From Burkholderia lata (lineage in GTDB: Bacteria; Pseudomonadota; Gammaproteobacteria; Burkholderiales; Burkholderiaceae): DNA of 64,000 nt. Shown here piece by piece: positions 27,914-37,199 of the stretch. Where the stretch lies: positions 186,001 to 250,000 of the forward strand of contig NZ_CABVQK010000009.1 of the NCBI RefSeq assembly GCF_902499335.1. The letters run 5' to 3'. The notes beneath the pieces are model-generated. The model was not told the origin of the DNA. It searched no databases and saw only the letters and a list, made by a program, of their open reading frames with translations. The position numbers and the translations under genes were made by a program. The first letter of the stretch is position 1, and each line of letters begins with the position of its first letter.

Positions 27914-29380
27914 ATGACGATGAAAAAACAGAAGACGATCGGGACGGCATCGAAAATGCTGCTTGCATGGGGGCTGCCGGCACTCGCCGGTGTCTCGCTG
28001 ACGGGCGTCGCGCACGCCGACGATGCGGCCCCCGCACCGCTGACGGTCGCACAGGCCGCACCGGGCACGACCGTTGCGCAGGCAACGACCCCGAACGCCA
28101 TTATCAACGCCGAAGCGAACCAGGCCGTCACGCCGCCCGACGAGCCGTCGGCCCAGTCGCAGTCGAAGGGCTTCATTGCCGACAGCCATCTGAACTTCCT
28201 GTTCCGCAACTATGCGGACGTGCTCGACGCCAAGGGCGGCCCGCATCGTCACGCGTGGGTCCAGGGCGCGATGGCGAACTTCGAGTCGGGCTATACGACG
28301 GGCCTGATCGGTATCGGTTTCGACGCGTCGCTGTATGCGGCGTTGAAGCTCGACGGCGGCCAGGGCGCCGGCAGCATGGTGCACATCGCGAAGGGCGGCG
28401 GTGGCGGCAACCAGCTCGCATGGGCCTATCCCGGCATCTACGACGTGAAGGCGCGCATCTCGAACACGGTGGTCAAGTACGGTCTGCAGGCCGTCGACAA
28501 CCCGTTCATGGAACAGCACGACAACCGTGCACTGCCGCCGACGTTCCTCGGCGCGACTCTCGTCAGCAATGAATTCAAGAACGTGATGCTCGAGGCCGGT
28601 AGCTTCACGAAGACCGACGCGCGCGGTCACACGACGCTCACCAACCTGACGACGCAGTACGGCGGCACGCGCATCAATCGCCTGTCGTATGTCGGCGGTA
28701 CGTGGGACTACTCGCCGAACGGCGAAGTCGCGCTGTACGCGAACCAGGCCGACGACGTGTGGCATCAGTACTACGCGTCGGTGAAGCACAGCATCGGCAG
28801 CCCGCAGACGATCAAGTGGACGGGCTTCGGCAACGTCTATTCGACGCACGACACGGGCGATGCGCTGCAAGGCAAGATCAACAACAACGCATACAGCCTG
28901 TCGCTGGCCGCGCAGCACGGCCCGCACGAGCTGCTGCTCGGCTTCCAGCAGGTGCTCGGCGACCAGTTCTTCGACTACCTGAACGAAACGAACGGCATCT
29001 TCCTGACCAACTCGATGGACGTCGACTACAACGCGCCGCACGAAAAGTCGCTGCAGCTGCGTTACACGTTCTACGGCAAGGAAGCGGGCCTGCCGGGCTT
29101 CAAGGCGATGGTCTGGGGCGTGACGGGCTGGGGTGCGGACGGTAGCGCGGGCGCGGCGAACGACCCGAGCAAGTCGAGCATCTACTGGAGCAACGGCGCG
29201 CCGGTGCAGGGTCGTCACCACGAGTTCGGCTTCATCCCGTCGTACACGTTCCAGAGCGGCAAGCTGAAGGACACGAAGGTCACGTTCATCGCGATGTGGC
29301 ACGCCGGTTCGGCGCACTACTCGGACGCGACGAACACCGAGTACCGCCTGGTCGTGAACCTGCCGCTGCACGCGTTCTGA
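27914..29380 (+). CDS. OprD-family outer-membrane porin
   Basis: A 488-residue protein (486 if the ATG at 27920 is used, which is better spaced from GACGAG). The signal peptide runs MKKQKTIGTASKMLL to about VAHADD. A low-complexity Ala/Thr/Pro stretch follows, then the OprD barrel beginning FIADSHLNFLFRNYADV. The end, TEYRLVVNLPLHAF, has the terminal Phe recognised by the BAM machinery. OprD porins admit basic amino acids, peptides or other small solutes. Position behind oppABCDF suggests it is the outer-membrane gate for peptide uptake; this is contextual inference. Confidence 0.9.
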   Translation: MTMKKQKTIGTASKMLLAWGLPALAGVSLTGVAHADDAAPAPLTVAQAAPGTTVAQATTPNAIINAEANQAVTPPDEPSAQSQSKGFIADSHLNFLFRNYADVLDAKGGPHRHAWVQGAMANFESGYTTGLIGIGFDASLYAALKLDGGQGAGSMVHIAKGGGGGNQLAWAYPGIYDVKARISNTVVKYGLQAVDNPFMEQHDNRALPPTFLGATLVSNEFKNVMLEAGSFTKTDARGHTTLTNLTTQYGGTRINRLSYVGGTWDYSPNGEVALYANQADDVWHQYYASVKHSIGSPQTIKWTGFGNVYSTHDTGDALQGKINNNAYSLSLAAQHGPHELLLGFQQVLGDQFFDYLNETNGIFLTNSMDVDYNAPHEKSLQLRYTFYGKEAGLPGFKAMVWGVTGWGADGSAGAANDPSKSSIYWSNGAPVQGRHHEFGFIPSYTFQSGKLKDTKVTFIAMWHAGSAHYSDATNTEYRLVVNLPLHAF

Positions 29381-29385
29381 TCGAA

Positions 29386-29403
29386 GGGGGCGCATGCGCC
29401 CCC
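29386..29403. terminator. GC palindrome after the porin
   Basis: GGGGGCGCA followed directly by TGCGCCCCC, 5 bases after the porin stop and 31 before the end of the convergent DedA gene. No T-run. Confidence 0.5.
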
Positions 29404-29434
29404 GCATCGCACGGCCGGCCTTCGATCGAAACGA

Positions 29435-30430
29435 TCAGGCCGGCTTGTGCAGCCCCGCGACCGGATCGTTCGCGGCGGGCATGTCTTCCACCAGCGACGT
29501 GAGCTGGCGGCCCGTATCGCGCCATGCGTCGAGGCCGCCGCGCAGCGCGAGCGCATCGGTGAAGCCTGCGTCGAGCAGGCGCTTCGCCATCAGCGCGGCC
29601 GTGAACTCGTTCGGGCACGAGCAATACACGACGAACTTCTGCGTGAACGGGTAGCGCGCGACGATGTCGCCGATCTGGCGTTCGTCCGCGAACTGTGCGC
29701 CGGGAATCGTGAACGGATCGAGCTTGCGGTGCTCGGGCGAGCGCACGTCGAGGACCACCGGCGCGGACGTATCGCGCAGCATCGCGTCGAGCTCGTCGAC
29801 ACCGACCCGTGCGCTCGCGAGCTGGCGGATCAGCGCGCGACGGCGCATCCAGCGAATCGCCGCGTACACCGCCAGCACCGCGACGGCTGCCAGCAGCGCC
29901 ACGCGGCCGAGCTGGCCCGCACCGGCGAACAGCCAGTCGATCTGGCGATAGAACATCACCCCGACCACCAGCCCGACGATCGTCCACAGCGCGGCGCCGA
30001 GCGCATCGTAGCCGACGAACGTGCGATAGCGCGTGCCGAACGCGCCGGCCATCGGCACCGACACGAGCGACAGCCCCGGAATGAAGCGCGCGACGGCGAG
30101 CACGCGCACGCCGTAGCGGCCGAAGAAGCGCTCGGTCTTTTTCACGCAGCTGTCACGCGACAGCGACAGCCGGCAGATCGTCTTCAGCGTCGTGCCGCCG
30201 AAGCGCCGGCCGGCGAGGTACCAGACCGTATCGCCGATCAGGGCGCCGAGCACCGACAGCGCGACCACCGTGACCAGTTGCGAGCCGATCATCGCCGGAT
30301 GCATCGCGGACATCGCGCCGAACAGCACGAGCGTCGGCATCGCGGGCACCGGCAGCCCGATGGCCGCCGCGAGTACGTTGGCGAAGACGAGAAGCGGCCC
30401 GTATTGGGCGACGAGGTCGCGGAGGAGCAT
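29435..30430 (-). CDS. DedA membrane protein fused to rhodanese domain
   Basis: A 331-residue two-domain protein. Residues 1-205 are DedA/SNARE-associated: GLPVPAMPTLVLFGAM, GDTVWYLAGRRFGG and FIPGLSLVSVPMAGAFG with the conserved F-x-R-x-x-P-G pattern (VARFIPG). DedA relatives recycle undecaprenyl phosphate or other lipid carriers. Residues 220-320 are a rhodanese domain with the loop YCSCPNEF, where the first Cys would carry persulfide, followed by LRGGLDAWRDTG. The start MLLRDLVAQYG follows an AGGAG-poor region but matches the family start. The fusion is known in Proteobacteria; the reason is unclear. Confidence 0.88.
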   Translation of the reverse strand: MLLRDLVAQYGPLLVFANVLAAAIGLPVPAMPTLVLFGAMSAMHPAMIGSQLVTVVALSVLGALIGDTVWYLAGRRFGGTTLKTICRLSLSRDSCVKKTERFFGRYGVRVLAVARFIPGLSLVSVPMAGAFGTRYRTFVGYDALGAALWTIVGLVVGVMFYRQIDWLFAGAGQLGRVALLAAVAVLAVYAAIRWMRRRALIRQLASARVGVDELDAMLRDTSAPVVLDVRSPEHRKLDPFTIPGAQFADERQIGDIVARYPFTQKFVVYCSCPNEFTAALMAKRLLDAGFTDALALRGGLDAWRDTGRQLTSLVEDMPAANDPVAGLHKPA

Positions 30431-30545
30431 GACGGCTGGCCGAAAAGGAAACGCGTGCGGAAAGCACACAGATGGGCCGATTATCGGCCTTTTTCAAGAC
30501 AACGGCGGGAATGACGGAAAGCGCCTGATGGCGGCAGGGGGATGT

Positions 30546-30577
30546 CGGTGAGCCGGCGATCTGTGTGCGGCTCACCG
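30546..30577. repeat. 10-bp inverted repeat
   Basis: CGGTGAGCCG (30546-30555) and CGGCTCACCG (30568-30577) are perfect complements with a 12-nt loop, just behind the stop of the small gene at 30590. A terminator-like fold is possible but there is no T-run. The arms resemble the GGTGAG half of the 23-bp repeat family. Confidence 0.45.
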
Positions 30578-30589
30578 TCCGAAATCAAA

Positions 30590-30859
30590 TCAGGAGGAGG
30601 TGCGGGCGAGCGACGCTGCGCCGTGGTTTTCGCCGGGCAGCTCGGCGCCGTGCGAGCGGATCGCCGCGATCAGTTCGGCCGGCGTGATCTCGTAGCGGAC
30701 TTCGCGGTGGATGCCGGGTTTGCGTTCGTCGATCTCGATCAGCAGCACGCTCTTGCCGTCGCCGGTTGCTTCGAGCCTGAGCGAGCGCAGTTCGCGGCCG
30801 TCGGCCGGGTCGTGTTCGGTGAGCAGGGTCATTGCCCCGGATGAGCCGGTAGTGCGCAT
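30590..30859 (-). CDS. Small hypothetical protein
   Basis: An 89-residue protein. The ATG at 30859 follows GAGGATAGGT. It contains an alternating beta pattern (LRSLRLEATGDGKSVLLIEIDERK) and RHREVRYE-like strand HREVRYEITPAELIAAIRSHG. It looks like a compact alpha/beta protein without signal peptide or membrane segment. I recognise no family. A second in-frame ATG (30832) gives MTLLTEHDPADG and is possible. It lies between the DedA-rhodanese gene and phospholipase C, all on the minus strand but with gaps of about 115 and 270 bases. Confidence 0.65.
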   Translation of the reverse strand: MRTTGSSGAMTLLTEHDPADGRELRSLRLEATGDGKSVLLIEIDERKPGIHREVRYEITPAELIAAIRSHGAELPGENHGAASLARTSS

Positions 30860-31128
30860 CGAACCTATCCTCGTATCGTGGATGCCGTAGTGGCGAAGAT
30901 GTCTTTGTTGAATGCAGCTTGACGCAGTTTAACGCGAACGGGCCGCAATTCGGAGCAATTTCGTGGGGCGAAATGAGGGCTGAAGCAGGGTTCCTTCTGA
31001 TGTTTGAGCCACGCGGGGCGGGCGTTTGCGCAGGATCGGGCGCAACTGCGGCCGGCGCCTGACCGCCGTTCGCGGCCGGGCCGGCTCGGGTGGCGACACG
31101 CGGCGCAACGCGGGTCGCCACGGTGGCA

Positions 31129-33474
31129 TCAGAAGCGGTCGGCGAGCCCCATTGCCGGGTCGCTGACCGAGTGGCGGCCGGTTTCGACGCGGCCGGCGAC
31201 GCGGCGCGAGAAACTCGCGTCGCTGTCCGCGGTGACGATGAAGTCGTACCAGTGGCCGGTCGAGTCGAGCTTCCAGTGCAGTTCGGCCTGGTCGCCGGCG
31301 CGCACCGTGACGGTCCACGTGGTACCGGTACCGTGGCCGTGCCCCTGGCTGTTGCCGTCCTCGCTGCCCTGGCCATGACCGCGATCGTCGTGTGCGCCGC
31401 GGCCGGACAGCGGCCCGTAGACCTGGTTCGACTTCACGGTGAAGCGCACCGTGCCGCCGCCGTGGTTGCGCAGCCGCAGGTGGAGGTTGCCGCTCGCGCC
31501 CGCATAGCCGACGCGAACTTCCGGATGAGGCGCGCGTGCACCGGCCAGGCGGCTCAGGTCGCCGGTGAAGCGGCGGTGATAGCCGTTCGGGCCCAGCACC
31601 CACAGGTCATATTTACCGCCATTGTCGGCGCGCGCGGACCAGTCGCCGTGCAGCGTCTTGCCCGGTTCGACGACGTAGCGTTGCGGCAGGCGGTCGAGGT
31701 GCAGCTTGTCATAGACGTGGAACACGGCGGCGGCGCGGCCCGTGTTCGCGAACGTCAGCGTGACCGTGCCGTTGCCGGCATCGGCGCGCGCGCTGGCATG
31801 CAGTTCGTAAGGCAGCGCGCGCGACGGGCGCACGCCGGTGGCCTGCGCGGGCAATGACGGCACGGCCGGCGGCACGATCTTCGGCGCGGCCTGCTGCGCG
31901 GCGCTCAGCGCGTCGACCTGGCTTTTCGTCGTATGGCCGGCGAGCGTCGGCAGCGGTTCGTTGTTCGGCGAGCGGAAGTTGAACGCGCTCGTCAGGTCGC
32001 CGCACACCGCGCGGCGGTACGCGCTGATCTGCGGCTCCGCGACGCCGAAGCGCTTTTCGAGGAAAAGCAGCGTCGACGTATGGTCGAACACCTGCGAGTT
32101 GACCCAGCCGCCACGGCTCCACGGCGACACGACCCACATCGGCACGCGCGGGCCCGGGCCGTACGGACGGCCATCGGCCGCCGGCTGGCTCGACGTGGCC
32201 GGCGTGAAGTCGTGGTACTCGGCGGCGACGTCGGCATCCCGTAGCGTATGGCCGCCCGCGAGCGTGCCGTCGGCGTTGCGCGACGGCACGGCCGGCGACG
32301 GCATGTGGTCGAAGAAGCCGTCGTTCTCGTCGTAGTTGACCAGCAGCACGGTCTTGCTCCACACCTCCGGGTTCGCCGTCAGCGCATCGAGCACGGCCTG
32401 CACGTACCAGCCGCCCTGCGCGGGGCTCGACGGCCCCGGGTGTTCGCTGTACACGGACGGCGGGATGATCCACGACACCTCGGGCAGCGTGCCGTTGCGG
32501 ATGTCGTCGCGGAACGATTCGAGGAAGCCGTACGGCATCGTGTTGCCGAACCCTTTCGCGAGCGGGCTCAGCGGATCGTCGATCGCCGGATCGTAGAACG
32601 CGCCGGCCGCCGTCACGGGCTGCGTGATGTCCGTCGACGCGACGTACGCGGGCCGGCGAGCCGGCGGCATCTGCTCGATCGCCGCGCGCCAGTGGCGGAA
32701 GCTCATCATCTCGTTGCAGCCGAAGTTGTCGATCAGGCTCTGGTAGACCTTCCAGTTCACGCCGGCCTGCTGCAGCCGGTCGGCGTAGGTGGTCCAGGTC
32801 CAGCCCTGGCTCGACGGGCCGATGTCGTTGCCGCCGTTGAACTGGTTGTTCAGCGCGGCGATCTTCACGCGGCTGCCGTCGGCCGGGCTGATGCCGTTCG
32901 GGCCGTTGGTGCCGCTCCAGTAGAACAGGCGGTTCGCGATCGTGCCCGTGTGCATCCCGCAGTGGTAGTGGTCGCACAGCGTGAACGCATCGGCGAGCGC
33001 GCGCTGGAACGGTACTTCCGCCGCGTCGAAGTAGCCCATCGCCAGCGGCGTCTTCGCGTCGGGCCAGCGGTTCATCCGGCCGTGGTCCCACGCGGCCTGC
33101 GCATCGGCCCACGTGTGCGGCGTGCCGCCCGCGCGTTGCGCGTTGCCCTGGCTCGCGTCGAGGTGATACGGCGTGACGGTGGTGGCGGGCGTCGGCTTCG
33201 TGTACGTCTGGTAGAACACGTTGCGGCCGTTCGGCGACGGCACCGCGAAGCGGTCTCCGTAACCGCGCACGCCCCTGAACGTGCCGAAGTAGCTGTCGAA
33301 AGCGCGGTTCTCCATCATCAGCAGCACGACGTGCTTCACATCCTTGATGGTCCCCGTTTCGTGAAACGCGGGAATCGCGAGCGCGCGGCGGATGCTCGGC
33401 GGAAACGCGGACAGCGCGGCGGCGGCGAGGCCGGAAGTGGCGGTCTGCTGGAGGAATTTGCGGCGTGACGTCAT
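31129..33474 (-). CDS. Phosphocholine-type phospholipase C, Tat-exported
   Basis: A 781-residue enzyme of the bacterial PC-PLC/acid phosphatase superfamily. It starts MTSRRKFLQQTATSG, a twin-arginine signal, so it is exported folded. The catalytic domain (about 45-520) opens with VKHVVLLMMENRAFDSYFG (phosphoesterase nucleophile region) and includes NYDENDGFFDHMP and MWVVSPWSRGGWV. Two C-terminal DUF756 modules follow. An unusual Gly/His/Asp-rich insert (about 27 residues, bases 31324-31410) splits the last module. It hydrolyses phosphatidylcholine or sphingomyelin outside the cell, and homologues are haemolytic or non-haemolytic; which applies is not visible. Confidence 0.92.
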   Translation of the reverse strand: MTSRRKFLQQTATSGLAAAALSAFPPSIRRALAIPAFHETGTIKDVKHVVLLMMENRAFDSYFGTFRGVRGYGDRFAVPSPNGRNVFYQTYTKPTPATTVTPYHLDASQGNAQRAGGTPHTWADAQAAWDHGRMNRWPDAKTPLAMGYFDAAEVPFQRALADAFTLCDHYHCGMHTGTIANRLFYWSGTNGPNGISPADGSRVKIAALNNQFNGGNDIGPSSQGWTWTTYADRLQQAGVNWKVYQSLIDNFGCNEMMSFRHWRAAIEQMPPARRPAYVASTDITQPVTAAGAFYDPAIDDPLSPLAKGFGNTMPYGFLESFRDDIRNGTLPEVSWIIPPSVYSEHPGPSSPAQGGWYVQAVLDALTANPEVWSKTVLLVNYDENDGFFDHMPSPAVPSRNADGTLAGGHTLRDADVAAEYHDFTPATSSQPAADGRPYGPGPRVPMWVVSPWSRGGWVNSQVFDHTSTLLFLEKRFGVAEPQISAYRRAVCGDLTSAFNFRSPNNEPLPTLAGHTTKSQVDALSAAQQAAPKIVPPAVPSLPAQATGVRPSRALPYELHASARADAGNGTVTLTFANTGRAAAVFHVYDKLHLDRLPQRYVVEPGKTLHGDWSARADNGGKYDLWVLGPNGYHRRFTGDLSRLAGARAPHPEVRVGYAGASGNLHLRLRNHGGGTVRFTVKSNQVYGPLSGRGAHDDRGHGQGSEDGNSQGHGHGTGTTWTVTVRAGDQAELHWKLDSTGHWYDFIVTADSDASFSRRVAGRVETGRHSVSDPAMGLADRF

Positions 33475-34050
33475 GGCGTTCGGGTCCTGTGATGATGGGA
33501 GCGTTCGTGACTTCGTCTGGAGGCGCCCGTGCATCGCCCCCCTGGGACGATTCGCGCGGCGTGTGCGTTCGAGTGCATCGGCCGATGCGTGGCGGAGGTA
33601 CGCGCACCGCGCGCGATGCGTGATGTCGCGCGGATGCCTTGGCCGTCGCCGCGATCCTGTGCAACGCGCGCTCGTGATGCGCGGGCCAGGACGTCGGCAC
33701 ACGCCAACCCGGCGCATGCCGGGTTGGGCGACGCCCAGTCTAGGGAGACGGCGTTACGTCGACGTGATGAAGACATGACATCGCATGTCGCTCATGTGAC
33801 GTTGCGTGCGCAACGATTGATCGAGAGGCGACGCGCGGCGAAAATGCGTCGGAAATTACCGATTGCCGTTTGCGGAACCGGTCAAAATTTTCCTGCTCGT
33901 GGCGAGGTGGTGTGATCGCGTGTCGTTGCGGGTGCAACGGCATCGCATGACGACCATGTTTCAAATGCGTGAAATCGGCTAAGCTCGATCTGTTGCTGCG
34001 CACGTGTGCAGCCCGCGCGACTGGCGCGACTTTTCGGAACCGGCCCACCC
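33475..34050. other. 576-bp intergenic region with one hairpin
   Basis: Between the divergent phospholipase C and acetyltransferase genes. At 33702-33730 CCAACCCGGC-gcat-GCCGGGTTGG forms a strong stem with one bulge near its base. Open frames across the region lack ribosome sites and look random; no gene is called. Confidence 0.5.
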
Positions 34051-34551
34051 ATGACCGACATCACGATCCGGCACAGCGAGACGCACGACGTCGACGCGAT
34101 CCGGCAGATCGCCGCGCATCCCGCGGTGTACGCGAATACGTTGCAGCATCCGTTTCCGTCGTTCGAGAAATGGCAGAAGCGGCTCGATGGCGTGCGCGAG
34201 CACGGCGTGAGCATCGTCGCCGAAATCGACGGCGTGGTGGTCGGCCACCTCGGCCTGCATCCCGAACAGAATCCGCGCCGGCGCCATGCGGCAGGGCTCG
34301 GCATGATGGTCGATGCGGCGCGTCACGGGCGCGGTATCGGCGGCCGGTTGCTCGCGGCCGCGATCGATCTCGCGGAAAACTGGCTGAACATCACGCGTCT
34401 CGAGCTGACCGTGTTCACCGACAACCGCGCGGCGATTGCGCTCTACGAGAAGCACGGCTTCCGGATCGAGGGCGAATCGCAGGGCTATGCATTGCGCGAC
34501 GGCGTGCATGAGTCCGTGTATCACATGGCACGGATCAAGGCGCGGCAGTGA
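34051..34551 (+). CDS. aaaT: YhhY/AaaT-like GNAT amino-acid N-acetyltransferase
   Basis: A 166-residue GNAT enzyme. It aligns by eye along its length with E. coli YhhY (AaaT): ITIRHSETHDVDAIRQIAAHPAVYANTLQ, GLGMMVDAARHGRGIGGRLL (acetyl-CoA binding R/Q-x-x-G-x-G/A) and RLELTVFTDNRAAIALYEKHGF. AaaT acetylates the amino group of Phe and Met and related compounds. The start MTDITIRHSE matches the homologue; there is no clear Shine-Dalgarno. It is a stand-alone gene. Confidence 0.85.
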   Translation: MTDITIRHSETHDVDAIRQIAAHPAVYANTLQHPFPSFEKWQKRLDGVREHGVSIVAEIDGVVVGHLGLHPEQNPRRRHAAGLGMMVDAARHGRGIGGRLLAAAIDLAENWLNITRLELTVFTDNRAAIALYEKHGFRIEGESQGYALRDGVHESVYHMARIKARQ

Positions 34552-34823
34552 AGGCTCGGCCGACGCGTATCTGACAGCACGCGCGGCCGCGATGCCGCGC
34601 GTCATATTCATTCGAGAATTCGTTCGTTTTCTGCCGGCTGTGCCCGTCGTATCGTTGAAGGATTTGCCGGTCGCCTCGGCCGGCGTGCACTTCTCCGTAA
34701 CGATCATGCGCGGCGTTGCACGTCGGCAGGCTTCATCGTCATCGCTTCATGGCTGTCGCTTCACAGCCATCGCTTCGCGCGCCGCACCTTCCCGCAACCG
34801 TCTCTTTCAACGGACCCGCTTCG

Positions 34824-36419
34824 ATGAAAACCGCTCTCCGGAATCTGACTGCCGCCTGCCTGCTCGCCGCCGCGGGTGCGGCGCTTGCCGCTGCCACGCC
34901 CACGGCCGCCCCGGTGGCGAGCGCGTCGCCTGACGGCGCGCATCTGCCGCCCGGCATCGCATGGCAGCACGGCGACGTCGACGCCGCCTTCGCGTTGGCG
35001 AAGCGCACCGGCAAGCCGCTGCTGCTGTACTGGGGCGCGGTGTGGTGCCCGTCGTGCAACCAGGTGAAGTCGACGATCTTCAGCCAGCAGGCATTCAAAG
35101 CCCGTTCGTCGTTCTTCGTGCCCGTGTATCTCGACGGCGATACCGAAAGCGCGCAGAAGCTCGGCGAGCGTTTCAAGGTGCACGGCTATCCGACGATGAT
35201 CCTGTTCCGTCCCGACGGCACCGAAGTGACGCGGCTGCCGGGCGAAGCCGATCTCGATCGCTACATGCAGGCGCTATCGCTCGGGATGACGGCCGCGCAT
35301 CCGGTGCGGCAGACGCTCGCGACCGCACTGAAGAACGGCGCGTCGCTGACGCCGGACGAATGGCGCCTGCTGGCCGACTATTCGTGGGATACCGACGGCG
35401 CGCTGCCGGTGGCGGCCGATCGCGTCGCCGAGACGCTGCAGTCGCTCGCGCAACGCGCGCGGGCGGCCGGCGCGAAGGCCGAATCGGCGCGCTTCGCGCT
35501 GAAGTCGGCCGTGGTCGCCGCGTCCGACGATCCGGCGCAGGCCGGCGCGCTCGACAAGGCGGCGCTTGCCGATTCGCTGCGCACGGTGCTGCAGGACCCT
35601 GCATTGTCGCGGGCCGATTCGGATGTGCTCGTCGCGGCGCCTGCGCGCGTGGTCACGTATCTCGGCAGCGACGACGCGCAGCGCGCGAAATTGCGAGGCG
35701 CATATGACGCGGCGCTCGCGCGCCTGTCGACCGACACCACGCTGTCGTCGATCGACCGGTTGATGGCGCTGCACGGCCGCGTGCTGCTCGCGCGCGGCGA
35801 TGCACGCAAGGGCGCGCCGCTTGCCGCGCCGGCGCTGGCCGACACGGCGCGCAAGCAGATCGCCGCGTCGGTGCAGGGCGCCGCGAATGCATACGAGCGG
35901 CAGGCGCTCGTCAGCGAAGGCGCGGACACGCTGACCGACGCGGGGCTGTACGACGAGTCGGATGCGTTGCTGAAGGCCGAGTTGCCGCGTTCGTCCACGC
36001 CGTACTACTTCATGTCCGGACTGGCAGCGAATGCGAAGGCGCGCGGCGACAAGGCCGCGGCGCTCGACTGGTACCGCAAGGCGTACGACGCGGCGAGCGG
36101 GCCGGCGACGAAGCTGCGCTGGGGCGCGACCTACTTTGCGAATGCGGTCGAACTGGCGCCGGACGATTCGGCGCGCATCGAAGGGATCGCCGCGAGCGTG
36201 CTCGCGCAGGCCGACAAGACGCGCGACGCGTTCTATGGCGCGAACCTGCGCGCGCTGACCAAGGTCGTCACGCAGTTGAACCGCTGGCGCGGCGGCGGCG
36301 CGCACGATGCATCGGTCAGGTCGGTCGTGAAGCAGTTCGACGGCATCTGTGGGAAACTGCCCGCCGGCGATCCGCAGGCAAGTGCCTGCGCGCGCCTGAT
36401 CCAGCCGGTCAAGGCATAG
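34824..36419 (+). CDS. Periplasmic thioredoxin-fold protein with helical repeat tail
   Basis: A 531-residue exported protein. Signal peptide MKTALRNLTAACLLAAAGAAL; thioredoxin-like domain at about 50-175 with the redox pair Cys75-Pro-Ser-Cys78 (AVWCPSCNQVK) and cis-proline in HGYPTMILF. The remaining 350 residues are Ala-rich helices suggesting TPR-like repeats (e.g. YFMSGLAANAKARGDKAAALDWYRKAYDAA). Such proteins may reduce or fold periplasmic or outer-membrane clients, with the repeats binding partners; that is inference. The tautomerase gene follows after 73 bases. Confidence 0.82.
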   Translation: MKTALRNLTAACLLAAAGAALAAATPTAAPVASASPDGAHLPPGIAWQHGDVDAAFALAKRTGKPLLLYWGAVWCPSCNQVKSTIFSQQAFKARSSFFVPVYLDGDTESAQKLGERFKVHGYPTMILFRPDGTEVTRLPGEADLDRYMQALSLGMTAAHPVRQTLATALKNGASLTPDEWRLLADYSWDTDGALPVAADRVAETLQSLAQRARAAGAKAESARFALKSAVVAASDDPAQAGALDKAALADSLRTVLQDPALSRADSDVLVAAPARVVTYLGSDDAQRAKLRGAYDAALARLSTDTTLSSIDRLMALHGRVLLARGDARKGAPLAAPALADTARKQIAASVQGAANAYERQALVSEGADTLTDAGLYDESDALLKAELPRSSTPYYFMSGLAANAKARGDKAAALDWYRKAYDAASGPATKLRWGATYFANAVELAPDDSARIEGIAASVLAQADKTRDAFYGANLRALTKVVTQLNRWRGGGAHDASVRSVVKQFDGICGKLPAGDPQASACARLIQPVKA

Positions 36420-36492
36420 ATCCGGTGGCACTGCGTGGGCTTTCGGGATGCCGTCCGGCGCTGTTCCCGATACCCACGAGGCCACCGACTTC

Positions 36493-36858
36493 ATGCCCCA
36501 CCTGACACTCGAATATTCCGCGAACCTCGACGGGTTCGACGCCGGCGCGACCCTGCGCGCGCTCAATGCCGCGCTTGCCGCGTCCGGCCATTTCGACGAA
36601 CTCGACATCAAGGGCCGCGCGCTGCGGTTCGATACGTTCGCGATCGGCACGTCGCCGGCGCCGCGCGCGTTCGTCCACGCGAAGCTCGCGGTGCTGAGCG
36701 GCCGGACGACTGACGTCAAGCGCGAATTTTCGGAGCAGGTGCTGGCGGAACTGAAGCGGCACGTCGTCGCGCCGCCCGGCACGCACCTGCAGCTGTGCGC
36801 GGAAATACTGGAGCTGGAGCGCGAGTCCTACACGAAAGCGAGCATCGAGCCGCGCTGA
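36493..36858 (+). CDS. 5-carboxymethyl-2-hydroxymuconate isomerase family tautomerase
   Basis: A 121-residue protein. The start is fixed by MPHLTLEYSANL, since the catalytic base in this family is the N-terminal proline exposed after Met removal. CHMI acts in homoprotocatechuate (4-hydroxyphenylacetate) degradation, isomerising 5-carboxymethyl-2-hydroxymuconate. No other hpa genes are adjacent, so it may be a solitary or repurposed tautomerase. Family stretches include ALRFDTFAIGTSPAPRAFVHAKLAVLSGRT and an ELERESYTKASI end. Confidence 0.85.
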   Translation: MPHLTLEYSANLDGFDAGATLRALNAALAASGHFDELDIKGRALRFDTFAIGTSPAPRAFVHAKLAVLSGRTTDVKREFSEQVLAELKRHVVAPPGTHLQLCAEILELERESYTKASIEPR

Positions 36859-36935
36859 CCGGGCAGGGCGGCGTGTGCTGCGCGGGCCGGCAACGTGGCG
36901 CTGACGCGAGCGCCGCCCACGGGTTCGAAACTGGA

Positions 36936-37199
36936 CTATTGGCCCGTGGAGTACGTGCTGCGATTGCCGTAGCCGGCGCCCGTGGCACGCGGCGCACCCT
37001 GCTGCCGGGCGATCTTCGCCTCGGCGGCCTGAATGCTGGCCGGGTAGAACCAGTCGCTCGGCTGGAAGCCGGCCTTTCTCAATGCAACCACTTCAGAATG
37101 AACTTCGGCGCGCGTGAGCGGCTGGTTGGCTTGCGCGTGCGCGGCGAGGGGCGCGGCGAATGCGGCAGCCAGGGCGATGGTGCGGATCAGCGGGTTCAT
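36936..37199 (-). CDS. DUF4148 exported protein
   Basis: An 87-residue protein with signal peptide MNPLIRTIALAAAFAAPLAA then HAQANQPLTRAEVHSEVVALRKAGFQPSDWFYPASIQAAEAKI, the DUF4148 pattern typical of Burkholderiales. GGAGG lies 9 bases before the ATG. The protein is likely periplasmic; the function of the family is unknown. It is convergent with the tautomerase gene and is followed, upstream on the same strand, by the GntP permease stop. Confidence 0.9.
   Translation of the reverse strand: MNPLIRTIALAAAFAAPLAAHAQANQPLTRAEVHSEVVALRKAGFQPSDWFYPASIQAAEAKIARQQGAPRATGAGYGNRSTYSTGQ

Noticed and set aside
33529..33915. 128-codon plus-strand frame upstream of the acetyltransferase
   Set aside because: Composition is Arg-rich and shadow-like, with no ribosome site or domain, and it crosses a strong hairpin.
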